Numbered from the stretch's first letter, positions 1 through 10,985 are shown. The stretch is DNA of 46,132 nt from Pseudomonas sp. RGM2987 (GCF_022952855.1 NZ_JALJDX010000184.1:1-46132); one strand, 5' to 3'. A program made the numbers and translations. Notes: a model not told the origin generated them from the sequence alone.

Positions 1-26
1 GCATATCTGTTAGCTGACAGACCGCA

Positions 27-50
27 TTCGCGAGCAAGCCCGCTCCCACA
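27..50. repeat. REP element, single copy at window edge (GCGAGCAAGCCCGCTCCCACA type)
   Basis: TTCGCGAGCAAGCCCGCTCC followed by CACA matches the half-units found as inverted pairs at 22501, 34113 and 39059. Its partner, if any, lies left of the window. It sits just downstream of the elbB stop codon, a usual place for Pseudomonas REPs. Confidence 0.75.
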
Positions 51-66
51 TTGAGAGTGGCGGTGC

Positions 67-735
67 TCAGGCATCGTTCTCGTGCGTCAATTCCAGCACC
101 CGATCCACCAGCTTGTTGATCCCCGAAGCCGCTTCGCTGATGTTCTTGGCCAGCATGTAGGCCGGGGTCGTGACCAGTTTGCGTGCGGTGTCTTCGACGA
201 TGTCGGTGACGGCGCAGTCTTCGTGAGTGCCGCCCATTTTGGTCACTGCGGCTGCCGTGTCAGCATCCGTGCCGACGGTGCAGACCACCCCAGGGCCATA
301 GATTTTCGCCGCCAGGGCCGGGGAGATGCAGATCAGGCCCACCGGTTTGCCGGCCTCGGCGAAGGCTTCGGCCAATGCCAGGACCTCTGGCTGGACCGTG
401 CAGCCGGCGCCTTCAACGGCAAAGTTGGAAAGGTTTTTCGCCGAACCGAAACCGCCCGGCACGATCAGCGCGTCGAAGTCCTCGGCCCGGGCGTCGCGCA
501 GGTCCTTGACGTCACCCCGGGCGATGCGCGCCGATTCCACCAGCACGTTGCGGCTTTCAGGCATTTCTTCGCCGGTCAGATGATTGATCACATGCAATTG
601 GGTGATATTCGGGGCGAAGCACTGGACTTGCGCCCCACGTTGGTCGAGGCGCAGCAAGGTGATCACGCTTTCGTGGATCTCGGCGCCGTCGTACACGCCA
701 CAGCCGGAAAGGATCACTGCAATTTTTTTGCTCAT
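67..735 (-). CDS. elbB: ElbB, DJ-1/PfpI-like isoprenoid biosynthesis-associated glyoxalase
   Basis: A 222-residue cytosolic protein of the class I glutamine amidotransferase-like (DJ-1/PfpI) superfamily. It starts MSKKIAVILSGCGVYDGAEI, has the loop VPGGFGSAKNLS (about residues 92-103) and a candidate nucleophilic Cys136 in GLICISP. In E. coli, ElbB was linked to early isoprenoid synthesis and later shown to have weak glyoxalase activity; the physiological substrate is unsettled. Length matches the family (about 217-222). The ATG at 733-735 follows a GGAGAA ribosome binding site on the minus strand. It is transcribed away from the sterol-desaturase gene across a 113-bp gap and looks monocistronic here. 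Identification is firm; function is only as good as the family annotation. Confidence 0.92.
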   Translation of the reverse strand: MSKKIAVILSGCGVYDGAEIHESVITLLRLDQRGAQVQCFAPNITQLHVINHLTGEEMPESRNVLVESARIARGDVKDLRDARAEDFDALIVPGGFGSAKNLSNFAVEGAGCTVQPEVLALAEAFAEAGKPVGLICISPALAAKIYGPGVVCTVGTDADTAAAVTKMGGTHEDCAVTDIVEDTARKLVTTPAYMLAKNISEAASGINKLVDRVLELTHENDA

Positions 736-848
736 GGGTTGTTCTCCAGATTCATGGCGTTAAATGTCCACTAATTTGTCACTCGTTGCCATAGGGATAT
801 CCAGCGGCTACACCTAATCTGCGGGTTCCTCCATGCTCGGGTCGCGTC

Positions 849-2083
849 ATGAATTTCATTCTGTATGCCGTGCCGTTCTTCTTCGTGCTGATTGCCGTCG
901 AGTTGCTGGCCGATCGCTGGCGTGGGGTGAGCCACTACCGCCTGGCGGACGCGGTCAACAGCCTGAGCACCGGGGTGCTGTCGACCACCACCGGCCTGCT
1001 GACCAAGGGCGTGGGGCTGGTGACCTACGCCTTTGCATTGAAGCATCTGGCGGTGCTCCAGCTGCCGGCCGACAAGGCCTGGACCTGGGTGTTTGCCTTT
1101 GTGCTCTACGATTTCTGCTACTACTGGCTGCACCGCATGGGCCACGAGCGCAACATTCTCTGGGCGGCCCATTCGGTGCATCACCAGAGCGAGGACTACA
1201 ACCTGTCCACCGCGCTGCGCCAGACCAGCACCGGGTTTCTGTTGAGCTGGATTTTCTACGTCCCGCTCGCCGTAGCGGGCGTGCCGCTGATGGTGTTCGT
1301 CAGCGTCGCGGCATTGAACCTGTTGTATCAATTCTGGGTGCACACCCAGCACATTCCCAAGCTTGGCTGGCTGGAATGGTGCTTCGTCACGCCGTCCAAT
1401 CATCGTGCCCACCATGCACAGAACCCTCTCTACATGGATCGCAACTACGGCGGGGTGTTCATTATTTGGGACCGTCTGTTCGGCAGCTTCCAGGAGGAAG
1501 ACGACAACGAGCCGGTGATTTTCGGCGTAACCACACCGCTGGCGAGCTGGAATCCGCTGTGGGCCAACCTGCAGTTCTACGCCCAGCTCTGGGCCGATGC
1601 GCGGCGGGCCGGGCGCTGGTGGGACAAGCTGCGGATCTGGTTCATGCCCACCGGCTGGCGGCCGGCGGATGTGGCTGCGAGGTACCCGTTGGACAAACCG
1701 GACCTGAGCCGCTTTCGCAAATTCGAAGTCCCGCTGGACGGGCGCCAGCAGTGGTACGTGGCGCTGCAATTCTGCATCTACATCGCCTTGGGCAGCTACC
1801 TGATGAACCTGGAGCACAGCCTGCCGGTGGCCGCCCTGATACTGGGTTGGGGCGCGGTGGCGTTCGGCTTGTTCGTGTTGGGCATGGCCCTGGAGAATCG
1901 CCCGTGGGCGCCTAGGCTGGAGCTGTTGCGGCTGGCCTCGGGGCTGCTACTGGTGTGGCTGGCGCCGCTGGCCGGGTTGTGGCCGGCCAGCCCATCGCCT
2001 GGGTCGGGTTGCTCAGTTACAGCCTGCTCAGTGGCATCGGGCTGTATTGCTGCCGCAACCGGGTTACTCGGTTGGCGTCGTAG
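849..2083 (+). CDS. Sterol desaturase / fatty acid hydroxylase family membrane protein, apparent 3' frameshift
   Basis: A multi-pass di-iron membrane oxidase. The His clusters are visible: HRMGH (95-99), HSVHH (108-112), HTQH (165-168) and HRAHH (185-189). The family hydroxylates or desaturates lipid C-H bonds; the substrate here is unknown. The as-read frame from ATG 849 stays open to 2321 (490 residues), but after about residue 377 it becomes low-complexity sequence antisense to dedA. Moving into the other frame at about 1979 gives a hydrophobic tail ([20 protein letters not shown], then a short basic end) stopping at TAG 2081-2083. That makes a protein of about 411 residues that overlaps dedA by only 20 bp. 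One lost G in GGGTTG(G)TGG would explain it. The catalytic core is untouched, so the product may still work. Family call is strong; whether the indel is biological or a sequencing error is unknown. Confidence 0.8.
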
Positions 2084-2687
2084 GTTCGCCGTTGCGGGCC
2101 TGTTCCAGGCGCTCGGCTTCGAGCACCTTCCTGGCCAGCCGCGCATTCTTGATGCGTCGGCGCAGCCACAATCCGAAACCCAGCACCAGCAGGCTGCCGA
2201 GCACCCACAGTTCATACTTCTTGATGCTGGGCAGGATGGTTTCGAGCGCGGCGCCAAAGTGGTACGCCGCAGCGGCCAACGCCGTGGCCCAGACTGCCGC
2301 GCCGATGCCGTTGAGCAATAGGTAGCGGCCGGGCGGATAGCCGGACAGGCCGATCGCCACCGGCATCACCGTACGCAAGCCGTAGACGAAGCGGAAGCTC
2401 AGGACCCAGATGTCCGGGTGCCGGCGAATATGTTCCAGCGCGCGATCGCCCATCAATTGCCAGCGTGGCTTGCGCGCCAGCAGCTTGCGCCCGTGCCGCC
2501 GACCGAGGAAATACCATAGCTGGTCGCCTGCGTAGCTGCCGCAGAACGCCACGACCACCACCAGGTTGATGTCCATATAGCCACGGAACGCCAGGAAGCC
2601 TGCGAGCACGAGGATGGTTTCGCCTTCGAAGAACGTCCCGATAAAGAGGGCCAAGTAGCCGAAGTCATGTAGAAATTGCTGGAGCAT
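2064..2687 (-). CDS. DedA family integral membrane protein
   Basis: A 207-residue polytopic inner-membrane protein of the DedA (SNARE-associated/VTT) superfamily. Visible hallmarks are FFEGETILVLAGFLA near the N-terminus, GDQLWYFLGRRHG, the Arg-rich FRFVYGLRTVMPVAIGLSG, and a C-terminal basic tail. DedA proteins are implicated in lipid carrier (undecaprenyl-phosphate) flipping and membrane homeostasis. I chose the ATG at 2685-2687 (MLQQFLHDFGY), where the family normally begins; the 40 upstream codons of the longer frame look like intergenic sequence. It converges on the sterol-desaturase gene with a short 3' overlap and is divergent from hemB. The exact cargo cannot be read from sequence. 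Confidence 0.9.
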   Translation of the reverse strand: MLQQFLHDFGYLALFIGTFFEGETILVLAGFLAFRGYMDINLVVVVAFCGSYAGDQLWYFLGRRHGRKLLARKPRWQLMGDRALEHIRRHPDIWVLSFRFVYGLRTVMPVAIGLSGYPPGRYLLLNGIGAAVWATALAAAAYHFGAALETILPSIKKYELWVLGSLLVLGFGLWLRRRIKNARLARKVLEAERLEQARNGEPTTPTE

Positions 2688-2722
2688 TGTCTGGGTGCTG
2701 GCGAAATGAACGCGCAGCCTAA

Positions 2723-3907
<1,185 letters not shown>

Positions 3908-3924
3908 CCTCCCAGGAACTTGCG

Positions 3925-6141
3925 ATGAATACCGAAGGACTCTCTGAAGTTGCCGTAAAAGACGCTCAACCCGTGGTCGAGCAGATCGCCGAAACGCCGC
4001 CGGAAATGGAGCCCGCTCCCCCGGCGGTCACCGAGCCCGCCCCGGCCCCGGCGATTGCGATTCCCAACCTGGATGACAGCAGCCTGTACATCCACCGCGA
4101 GCTGTCGCAACTGCAGTTCAACATCCGCGTGCTGGAGCAGGCGCTGGATGAGTCCTATCCGTTGCTGGAGCGGCTGAAGTTCCTGCTGATCTTTTCCAGC
4201 AACCTGGATGAGTTCTTCGAAATCCGCGTCGCCGGCCTGAAAAAGCAGATCACGTTCGCCCGTGAGCAGGCCGGTGCCGACGGCTTGCAGCCACACCAGG
4301 CCCTGGCGCGCATCAGCGAGCTGGTCCACGGCCATGTGGATCGCCAATACGCGATCCTCAACGATATCCTGTTGCCGGAGCTGGAAAAACATCAGGTCCG
4401 CTTCATCCGTCGTCGTAACTGGAACACCAAGATCAAGACCTGGGTGCGCCGTTACTTCCGCGATGAAATCGCACCGATCATCACCCCGATCGGCCTCGAC
4501 CCGACGCACCCGTTCCCGCTGCTGGTGAACAAGAGCCTGAACTTCATCGTCGAACTGGAAGGCATCGACGCCTTCGGTCGCGATTCCGGCCTGGCGATCA
4601 TTCCCGCGCCGCGCCTGCTGCCACGCATCATCCGGGTGCCGGAAGACGTCGGCGGCCCTGGCGACAATTATGTGTTCCTGTCGTCGATGATCCACGCCCA
4701 CGCCGATGACCTGTTCCAGGGCATGAAGGTAAAGGGGTGCTACCAGTTCCGCCTGACCCGTAACGCCGACCTGTCGGTGGACACCGAGGACGTCGAAGAC
4801 CTGGCCCGCGCCCTGCGCGGCGAGTTGTTCTCCCGCCGCTACGGCGACGCGGTGCGCCTGGAAGTGGCGGACACCTGCCCCAAACACCTGTCCGATTACC
4901 TGCTCAAGCAGTTCAACCTGCATGAGACCGAGCTGTATCAAGTCAACGGCCCGGTCAACCTGACGCGACTGTTCAGCATCACCGGCCTGGACAGCCATCC
5001 GGAGCTGCAATACGCGCCGTTCACGCCACAGATCCCGAAGCTGCTGCAAAACAGCGAGAACATTTTCAGCGTGATCAGCAAGCAGGATATCTTGCTGCTG
5101 CACCCGTTCGAGTCGTTCACGCCGGTGGTCGATTTGTTGCGCCAGGCCGCCAAGGACCCGCACGTCCTGGCGGTGCGCCAGACTCTGTACCGCAGTGGCG
5201 CCAACTCGGAAATCGTCGACGCCCTGGTGGACGCGGCGCGCAACGGCAAGGAAGTCACGGCGGTGATCGAATTGCGTGCGCGCTTCGACGAAGAGTCCAA
5301 CCTGCAACTGGCCAGCCGCCTGCAAGCGGCCGGTGCGGTGGTGATCTACGGCGTGGTCGGCTTCAAGACTCACGCCAAGATGATGCTCATCCTGCGGCGC
5401 GAGGCCGGCGAGATCGTCCGTTACGCGCACTTGGGCACTGGTAACTACCACGCGGCCAACGCTCGTTTATACACCGACTACAGCCTGCTGACCTCCGACG
5501 ATGCCTTGTGCGAAGACGTCGGTAAGTTGTTCAGCCAGTTGATCGGCATGGGCAAGACCCTGCGCATGAAAAAACTGCTGCATGCGCCGTTCACCCTGAA
5601 GAAGGGCATGCTCGACATGATCACCCGGGAGACGCAGTTCGCCCTGGATGGCAAGCCGGCCCACATCATCGCCAAGTTCAACTCGCTGACCGATCCGAAG
5701 ATCATCCGTGCGTTGTACAAGGCCAGCCAGTCGGGCGTGCGCATCGACCTGGTGGTGCGCGGCATGTGCTGCTTGCGACCGGGCATCCCGGGGGTCTCCC
5801 ATAACATCCACGTGCGCTCGATCATCGGCCGCTTCCTGGAACACACGCGGGTGTTCTACTTCCTCAACGGCGGCGAGGAGCAGATGTTCCTCTCCAGTGC
5901 CGACTGGATGGAGCGCAACCTCGACAAGCGCGTCGAGACCTGCTTCCCGGTGGAAGGCAAGAAGCTGATCCTGCGGGTCAAGAAGGAGCTGGAAAGCTAC
6001 CTCACCGACAACACCCACAGCTGGAGCCTGCAATCGGACGGTCGCTACATCCGCAACACGCCGACCGGCAACCAGAACCCGCGCAGCGCCCAGGCGACCT
6101 TGCTGGAGCGCCTGAGCAGCCCGGTGTTGCCGGTTCGCTAA
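3925..6141 (+). CDS. ppk: Polyphosphate kinase 1
   Basis: Reversibly transfers the ATP gamma-phosphate to inorganic polyphosphate. The protein has 738 residues and two phospholipase-D-like catalytic domains at the C-terminus. Candidate catalytic histidines are His483 in FKTHAKMM (the autophosphorylated one, equivalent to E. coli His435) and His640 in GRFLEHTRV. It is longer than the E. coli enzyme because of an acidic, Pro/Ala/Glu-rich N-terminal extension (about residues 8-50, for example [20 protein letters not shown]) that looks disordered. The kinase proper begins near [17 protein letters not shown]. It lies 17 bp after hemB and converges on ppx across a REP pair, so both opposing polyphosphate enzymes are encoded within 4 kb. 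Confidence 0.97.
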   Translation: MNTEGLSEVAVKDAQPVVEQIAETPPEMEPAPPAVTEPAPAPAIAIPNLDDSSLYIHRELSQLQFNIRVLEQALDESYPLLERLKFLLIFSSNLDEFFEIRVAGLKKQITFAREQAGADGLQPHQALARISELVHGHVDRQYAILNDILLPELEKHQVRFIRRRNWNTKIKTWVRRYFRDEIAPIITPIGLDPTHPFPLLVNKSLNFIVELEGIDAFGRDSGLAIIPAPRLLPRIIRVPEDVGGPGDNYVFLSSMIHAHADDLFQGMKVKGCYQFRLTRNADLSVDTEDVEDLARALRGELFSRRYGDAVRLEVADTCPKHLSDYLLKQFNLHETELYQVNGPVNLTRLFSITGLDSHPELQYAPFTPQIPKLLQNSENIFSVISKQDILLLHPFESFTPVVDLLRQAAKDPHVLAVRQTLYRSGANSEIVDALVDAARNGKEVTAVIELRARFDEESNLQLASRLQAAGAVVIYGVVGFKTHAKMMLILRREAGEIVRYAHLGTGNYHAANARLYTDYSLLTSDDALCEDVGKLFSQLIGMGKTLRMKKLLHAPFTLKKGMLDMITRETQFALDGKPAHIIAKFNSLTDPKIIRALYKASQSGVRIDLVVRGMCCLRPGIPGVSHNIHVRSIIGRFLEHTRVFYFLNGGEEQMFLSSADWMERNLDKRVETCFPVEGKKLILRVKKELESYLTDNTHSWSLQSDGRYIRNTPTGNQNPRSAQATLLERLSSPVLPVR

Positions 6142-6164
6142 ACGGTAGTAGGCAGGTTGGCTTT

Positions 6165-6258
6165 TGTGGCGAGGGAGCTTGCTCCCGTTGGAGGGCGAAG
6201 CCCTCCCAAGATCTGGGGCTGCTTCGCAGCCCAGCGGGAGCAAGCTCCCTCGCCACAA
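6165..6258. repeat. REP inverted pair (GGCGAGGGAGCTTGCTCCC type) between ppk and ppx
   Basis: Outer arms TGTGGCGAGGGAGCTTGCTC and its inverse GAGCAAGCTCCCTCGCCACA enclose two inner hairpins (GGAGGGCGAAGCCCTCC and GGGCTGCTTCGCAGCCC). The layout is a REPIN/BIME-like unit in the convergent 3' gap of ppk and ppx, where it may act as a bidirectional transcript end or mRNA stabiliser. Confidence 0.9.
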
Positions 6259-6278
6259 TGGGGCTCTGAGCTGCGGGA

Positions 6279-7781
6279 TCAGTGAATGTTCAGCACAATC
6301 CCGACCCGGGTCAGCCAGTCCGCTTCCTGGGCGAAGTCGGCCTGGGTCAGTTGGTTCTCTTCCAGCCAGTTCGCGGGGAACACCACGTCCAGTTGATCGC
6401 CATCGGCGCGCAGGGCTACCTGGGGCATTTCCTGGGTGCCGCGGATGTGGTGGAACAGGATCGCGAAGCGCAGCAGCACGCACAGGCGAATCAGCTTGAT
6501 GCCGTCCTCGCCGAACTCGGCAAATTTATCCTTGGGAATATTGCGTCGGTGCCCACGCACCAGCAGCGCGAGCATTTGCTGGTCTTCCCGGGAGAAGCCT
6601 GCCAGGTCCGAGTGCTCGATCAGGTAGGCGCCGTGCTTGTGGTAGTGATAGTGGGCGATGTCTAGGCCCACCTCATGCACCTTGGCGGCCCAGCCGAGCA
6701 GTTCGCGCCAGACGCCGTCGTTCAGCTCCCAATCGTCGGCCACCTGGTCGAAGGCGTGCAGCGCCTTGCGCTCGACCCGGGCGGCCTGTTCCTGATCGAC
6801 GTGATAACGCTCCATGAGCGAGCCCAGGGTGCGTTCACGGACGTCTTCGTGATGATGGCGACCCAGCAGGTCATAGAGCACGCCTTCACGCAGGGCGCCC
6901 TCACAGTGGTCCATGCGTTGCAACTCAAGGGCGTCGAAAATCGCTTCGAGGATCGCCAGGCCGGCCGGAAAAATCGCCCGGCGATCAGGCTTGATGCCTT
7001 CGAAATCGATCTTGTCCGATTCGCCCAACTTGAAGACCTTGCGCTTGAGCCAGGCCAGGCCCTCGGCGTTGACTTCGCCGGAACCATGGCCGCCGGCCTT
7101 CAACGCCAGGCCGATGGCGCGAATGGTCCCCGAGGAGCCGATGGCTTCGTCCCAGGTCAGGCGGTGCAGGGCGTGTTCGATGCTCATGATTTCCAGGCGC
7201 GCCGCCGTGTAGGCTTGGGCGTAGCGGGCTGGGGTGATCTTGCCATCGCGGAAATAACGCTGGGTGTAGCTGACGCAGCCCATCTGCAGGCTTTCGCGCA
7301 GCAGCGGTTCGAAGCGTTGGCCGATGATGAACTCGGTACTGCCACCGCCGATGTCCGCCACCAGGCGCTTGCCGGGCGTGTCGGCCAGGGTGTGGGAAAC
7401 ACCGAGGTAGATCAGGCGTGCTTCCTCACGGCCGGAGATGACTTCCACCGGATGGCCGAGAATCTCTTCGGCGCGGCGGATGAACTCGCCACGGTTGCGC
7501 GCCTCGCGCAGGGCGTTGGTGCCGACGATCCGCACCGCGCCCAGGGGCATGCCGTTGATCAGTTGGGCAAACCGCTTGAGGCAATCGAGGCCGCGCTGGA
7601 TCGATTCTTCGCTCAGCTTGCGTTCTTCGTCGATGCCGGCGGCCAGCTGGACCTTCTCGCCGAGCCGCTCAAGAATGCGGATTTCCCCGTTCTGGGCCTT
7701 GGCGACGACCATGTGGAAGCTGTTGGAGCCCAGGTCTATGGCAGCGATCAGGGACAGATTCTTGGCTTGGGATGGCGGCAT
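6279..7781 (-). CDS. ppx: Exopolyphosphatase
   Basis: Releases terminal phosphates from polyphosphate; Ppx/GppA family with an actin-like ATPase fold plus a C-terminal HD-like helical domain. The 500-residue protein shows phosphate-loop 1 [20 protein letters not shown] close to the N-terminus, phosphate-loop 2 [14 protein letters not shown], and HD-type histidines in [20 protein letters not shown]. The ATG at 7779-7781 ([18 protein letters not shown]) is where the conserved protein starts; the 50 codons upstream in frame include REP sequence. Convergent with ppk. GppA (pppGpp phosphatase) is the main alternative; adjacency to ppk favours Ppx. Confidence 0.93.
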   Translation of the reverse strand: MPPSQAKNLSLIAAIDLGSNSFHMVVAKAQNGEIRILERLGEKVQLAAGIDEERKLSEESIQRGLDCLKRFAQLINGMPLGAVRIVGTNALREARNRGEFIRRAEEILGHPVEVISGREEARLIYLGVSHTLADTPGKRLVADIGGGSTEFIIGQRFEPLLRESLQMGCVSYTQRYFRDGKITPARYAQAYTAARLEIMSIEHALHRLTWDEAIGSSGTIRAIGLALKAGGHGSGEVNAEGLAWLKRKVFKLGESDKIDFEGIKPDRRAIFPAGLAILEAIFDALELQRMDHCEGALREGVLYDLLGRHHHEDVRERTLGSLMERYHVDQEQAARVERKALHAFDQVADDWELNDGVWRELLGWAAKVHEVGLDIAHYHYHKHGAYLIEHSDLAGFSREDQQMLALLVRGHRRNIPKDKFAEFGEDGIKLIRLCVLLRFAILFHHIRGTQEMPQVALRADGDQLDVVFPANWLEENQLTQADFAQEADWLTRVGIVLNIH

Positions 7782-7877
7782 GGTCAAAAAGTCTCGGTCG
7801 ATAACCTCGCCATCCTGCCACGATCGACCGCTTACGCCAACGCACCTGAGACAAACCCTTGAGCCAGAGCAGTCCCA

Positions 7878-8009
7878 GTGGCGAGGGAGCTTGCTCCCGC
7901 TCGGCTGCGAAGCAGTCGTGAAACCGGCCAACCGGGTTTTCCTGATGGGCCGGGTCGAATGGTCATGGGGCTGCTTCGCAGCCCAGCGGGAGCAAGCTCC
8001 CTCGCCACA
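7878..8009. repeat. REP inverted pair (GGCGAGGGAGCTTGCTCCC type) after the ABC importer operon
   Basis: Arms GTGGCGAGGGAGCTTGCTCC and its inverse ending CTCCCTCGCCACAA, with GGCTGCGAAGCAGTC and GGGGCTGCTTCGCAGCCC between them. The spacer is longer than in the 6165 copy. The right arm ends 2 bp from the stop codon of the ABC ATPase gene (TCA at 8012-8014), so it forms the 3' UTR of that operon and also lies upstream of ppx. Confidence 0.88.
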
Positions 8010-8011
8010 AG

Positions 8012-8749
8012 TCAGGCAGCAGGCTCGACCATCCCGATAAAGTTCGCCAGCTCTGCCGTTTGCGGAGCAGCGAACAACACCTTGGGATCGCCCACCTCAT
8101 GCACCTTGCCCTGGTGCATGAACACCAGTTTGTCGCCGACCTCCCGGGCGAAGCGCATTTCGTGGGTGACCATGATCAGCGTCATGCCTTCCTTCGCCAG
8201 TTGCCGCACCACGCTGAGCACTTCATTGACCAGTTCCGGGTCCAGGGCCGAGGTGATCTCATCGCACAGCAGTACCTTCGGCGACATTGCCAGGGCGCGG
8301 GCAATCGCCACCCGTTGCTGTTGGCCGCCGGACAAACGGTCCGGGAAGGCATCGAATTTTTCACCGAGCCCGACCCGTTCCAGCATCTGCCGCGCCAGCT
8401 CGACGGCCTTGGCCTTGGATACTTTCTGTACGACCTGCGGCGCGAGCATCACGTTTTCGCCGACGGTCAGGTGCGGGAACAGGTTGAACTGTTGGAACAC
8501 CATCCCGACTTTCTGTCGCAGGCTGCGCAGATCGGCACGGGCCGCGTCGAGGTATTCGCCATCGACTTCAATCACGCCGTCGTTGATCGACTCCAGGCCA
8601 TTGAGGGTGCGCAGCAAGGTGGATTTTCCCGAGCCGCTGCGGCCGATGATCGCCACCACCTGGCCTTCCTCGATGCTCAGGTCGATGCCTTTGAGCACGT
8701 GGTGGTCGCCATAGTATTTATGCAGGGCGGAAATTCTAAGCAGAGGCAT
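8012..8749 (-). CDS. Amino acid ABC transporter ATP-binding protein (GlnQ/HisP type)
   Basis: The 245-residue nucleotide-binding subunit of a polar amino acid importer, acting at the inner face of the cytoplasmic membrane. Walker A is GRSGSGKST (36-44), followed by the Q-loop [11 protein letters not shown], signature LSGGQQQR, Walker [15 protein letters not shown] and switch histidine VTHE. Start ATG 8747-8749 ([14 protein letters not shown]) fits the family; the longer frame is the permease in another frame. It overlaps the upstream permease gene by 14 bp, so translation is probably coupled. Last gene of the operon 10858 to 8012. Substrate cannot be fixed from this subunit. Confidence 0.93.
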   Translation of the reverse strand: MPLLRISALHKYYGDHHVLKGIDLSIEEGQVVAIIGRSGSGKSTLLRTLNGLESINDGVIEVDGEYLDAARADLRSLRQKVGMVFQQFNLFPHLTVGENVMLAPQVVQKVSKAKAVELARQMLERVGLGEKFDAFPDRLSGGQQQRVAIARALAMSPKVLLCDEITSALDPELVNEVLSVVRQLAKEGMTLIMVTHEMRFAREVGDKLVFMHQGKVHEVGDPKVLFAAPQTAELANFIGMVEPAA

Positions 8750-9386
8750 GCAGTCTCCTTTCCAGGTAGCGCGCACTGAGGGACAAGGGGTAGCAGAGCA
8801 GGAAATAACCGAGGGCCACCAGGCCATAGACCATGAACGGCTCGAACGTGGCGTTGGCGAGCATGCCGCCGGTCTTGGTCAGTTCGGTAAAGCCGATGAT
8901 CGAAGTGACCGCCGTGCCCTTGACCACTTGCACGGAAAAGCCCACGGTCGGCGCCACGGCGATGCGCAGGGCCTGAGGCAGGATCACATAGCGCAATTGC
9001 TCCAGCGGATTGAGGGCCAGGCTTGAGGAGGCTTCCCACTGACCGTTGGGAATCGCCTCGACGCAACCGCGCCAGATCTCTGCCAGATAGGCGCTGGTAA
9101 AGAGCGTCAAGGCAATCGCTGCGGCCATCCACGGTGAAATTTCCACCCCGGCCAGGGCCACGCCGAAGAATACCAGGAACAGCTGCATTAACAGCGGCGT
9201 GCCCTGGAACAGCTCGATGTAGGTGCGGGCGAGATTGCGCGACACAGCGTTTTTTGAGATGCGCAGTACCATCACCAGCAAGCCGATCACGCCGCCGCCG
9301 ACAAACGCCACCAACGACAGCGCCAGGGTCCATTGCAGGCCGGTGAGCAGATTGCGTATCACGTCCCACAGCGTGAATTCGCTCAT
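8736..9386 (-). CDS. Amino acid ABC transporter permease (HisM/GlnP type)
   Basis: A 216-residue inner-membrane permease with about five transmembrane helices. The EAA loop that contacts the ATPase is EAIPNGQWEASSSLALNPLE. The start ATG (9384-9386) overlaps the stop of the upstream permease in an ATGA arrangement, and its own end overlaps the ATPase gene by 14 bp, so the cassette is tightly coupled. It pairs with the 9383-10051 permease to form a heterodimeric membrane channel, as in HisQM-type importers. Confidence 0.92.
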   Translation of the reverse strand: MSEFTLWDVIRNLLTGLQWTLALSLVAFVGGGVIGLLVMVLRISKNAVSRNLARTYIELFQGTPLLMQLFLVFFGVALAGVEISPWMAAAIALTLFTSAYLAEIWRGCVEAIPNGQWEASSSLALNPLEQLRYVILPQALRIAVAPTVGFSVQVVKGTAVTSIIGFTELTKTGGMLANATFEPFMVYGLVALGYFLLCYPLSLSARYLERRLHASA

Positions 9387-10051
9387 TGGCCGCTCCTGGA
9401 AATGTAGCGCTGTCCCAGCCAGTTCAGGAACTGGCGGATCAACAGCGCCATGCAGAGGTAGATCAGCGTGGTCAGTGCATAGGTTTCAAAGGCGCGGAAG
9501 TTGCGCGACTGAATGAAGTTGGCGGCGAAGCTCAGCTCTTCGGTGGCAATCTGCGAGCAGACCGCCGAGCCCAGCATCACGATGATGATCTGGCTGCTCA
9601 GGGCCGGCCAGACCTTGCCCAGCGCCGGCAGCAGCACCACGTGGCGAAAGGCCTCGAAGCGGCTCATCGCCAGGGCCGCGGCGGCCTCCAGTTGCCCGCG
9701 TGGGATGGCCTGGATGCCGGCACGGATGATCTCGGTGGAGTAGGCGCCGAGATTGATCACCATCGCCAGCACTGCCGCCTGCCATTCCGAAATCTGCAAG
9801 CCCAGGGACGGCAAGCCGAAGAAGATGAAGAACAACTGCACCAGGAACGGCGTATTGCGGATCAGCTCCACGTACACACCGAATATCGCCGCGAACGGAC
9901 GAATGTTCCACGCTCGCACCACGGCCCCGACGATGCCCAGGCTGACGCCGAGCAACGCACCGATGGCCGTCAGCTCCAGGGTGAACAACGCGCCGCGCAA
10001 CAACAGCTCGGTGTTCTGCACCACCGGTAGAAAGTCGAACTGATAAGCCAT
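9383..10051 (-). CDS. Amino acid ABC transporter permease (HisQ/GlnP type)
   Basis: A 222-residue inner-membrane permease paralogous to its downstream neighbour. The EAA loop is QAIPRGQLEAAAALAMSRFE. The N-terminal segment MAYQFDFLPVVQNTELLLRG precedes the first membrane helix, as usual for the family. I use ATG 10049-10051, preceded by a purine-rich GAGAGATTGAG; an in-frame TTG two codons upstream is possible but less likely. A 21-bp gap separates it from the binding-protein gene upstream, and it overlaps the next permease by 4 bp. Substrate unresolved. Confidence 0.91.
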   Translation of the reverse strand: MAYQFDFLPVVQNTELLLRGALFTLELTAIGALLGVSLGIVGAVVRAWNIRPFAAIFGVYVELIRNTPFLVQLFFIFFGLPSLGLQISEWQAAVLAMVINLGAYSTEIIRAGIQAIPRGQLEAAAALAMSRFEAFRHVVLLPALGKVWPALSSQIIIVMLGSAVCSQIATEELSFAANFIQSRNFRAFETYALTTLIYLCMALLIRQFLNWLGQRYISRSGQ

Positions 10052-10072
10052 GCTCAATCTCTCAGGCGTCGG

Positions 10073-10858
10073 TCAGAGGTCGGCCGGCAGGGGTTGTTTG
10101 AGCCAGGTCAGGGCATTTTTTTCCAGGCTGCCGTCGGTCTTGGCGGTGGCGAGGATCTGGTTGACCTTGTCCAGCAACGCCGGCTCGTTCTTGTTCACGC
10201 CGACGTAGACCGGCGAATCCTTGAGCTTGATCTTCAAGGCCGGGACGCGCTTGGGGCTGCGCTCGCTGATGGCGACCATCACCACGTTGCCGCTGGCGAT
10301 CAGGTCCACCTGGCCGGCCAGGTAGGCGGCGATGGTCGAGTTGTTGTCTTCGAAGCGCTTGATGGTGGCGCCTTCGGGGGCGACCTTGGTCAGTTCGATG
10401 TCTTCGATGGCGCCCCGGGTGACGCTGATGGTCTTGCCCTTGAGGTCATCCAGGCCGTTGATCGCGGCGTCGGGCGGACCGAACACGGCCAGGTAGAACG
10501 GCGCATAGGCACTGGAAAAATCGATGACTTTCTCACGCTCCGGGTTCTTGCCCAGGCTGGAGATCACCAGGTCGACCTTCCCGGTGGTCAGGAACGGAAT
10601 GCGGTTGGTGCTGTTGACCGGTGTCAGTTCAAGCTTGACCTTGAGCTGGTCGGCCAGCAATTTCGCGGTGTCGATGTCCAGGCCGCGAGGCTTCATGTCC
10701 GGGCCCACCGATCCGAATGGAGGGAAGTCCTGGGGGACCGCGACCTTGAGGGTGCCGCGCTTGACTACGTCGTCCAGGCCATCGGCGTGGGCGGGCAGCT
10801 GACAAAGCATCAGGCTGGCGAACAGAGCAGTGAGCAGGGCGCTGCAACGCTGAATCAT
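10073..10858 (-). CDS. Periplasmic amino-acid-binding protein of the ABC importer (solute-binding family 3)
   Basis: A 261-residue exported solute-binding protein. The signal peptide is MIQRCSALLTALFASLMLCQ, with likely cleavage at AHA-DG. The mature protein begins LDDVVKRGTLKVAVPQDFPP, the typical family 3 opening. Other landmarks are GKVDLVISSLGKNPEREKVIDFS and the substrate-carboxylate arginine region ISVTRGAIEDIEL. First gene of the four-gene importer operon. A 254-bp intergenic region with a strong palindrome (10971-10985) separates it from the divergent GntR-type regulator, which is the obvious candidate controller. Polar amino acid uptake is a family-level inference; the ligand is unknown. 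Confidence 0.92.
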   Translation of the reverse strand: MIQRCSALLTALFASLMLCQLPAHADGLDDVVKRGTLKVAVPQDFPPFGSVGPDMKPRGLDIDTAKLLADQLKVKLELTPVNSTNRIPFLTTGKVDLVISSLGKNPEREKVIDFSSAYAPFYLAVFGPPDAAINGLDDLKGKTISVTRGAIEDIELTKVAPEGATIKRFEDNNSTIAAYLAGQVDLIASGNVVMVAISERSPKRVPALKIKLKDSPVYVGVNKNEPALLDKVNQILATAKTDGSLEKNALTWLKQPLPADL

Positions 10859-10970
10859 GGCGGGTCTCCGCAATCGGTGAGGTGATTTCTGCATTCGGAC
10901 AGAGCACAGGCCATGCCAAAGCGCTTTTTCATCCGTCAAAGCCACGGCTTTGCTGGTGCCATGAGGTCTT

Positions 10971-10985
10971 ACTGGTCTGAACAGT
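10971..10985. promoter_or_regulatory. Candidate GntR-family operator between the importer operon and its divergent regulator
   Basis: ACTGGTCTGAACAGT is a 15-bp inverted repeat (6 of 7 arm positions pair, central T). The TGGTC/GAACA core resembles operators of FadR-type GntR regulators, which commonly recognise TGGTnnnACCA-like dyads. Additional GGTCT copies sit at 10965 and 11096. It lies 113 bp before the binding-protein start and 128 bp before the regulator start. Binding is inferred. Confidence 0.45.

Noticed and set aside
2084..2321. C-terminal extension of the sterol-desaturase frame
   Set aside because: The residues are antisense to dedA and look random; the alternative frame ending at 2083 gives a proper membrane tail.
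6165..6258. Repeats considered as a CRISPR array
   Set aside because: The repeats are dispersed inverted pairs with internal hairpins, not direct repeats with regular unique spacers; no cas genes are present.
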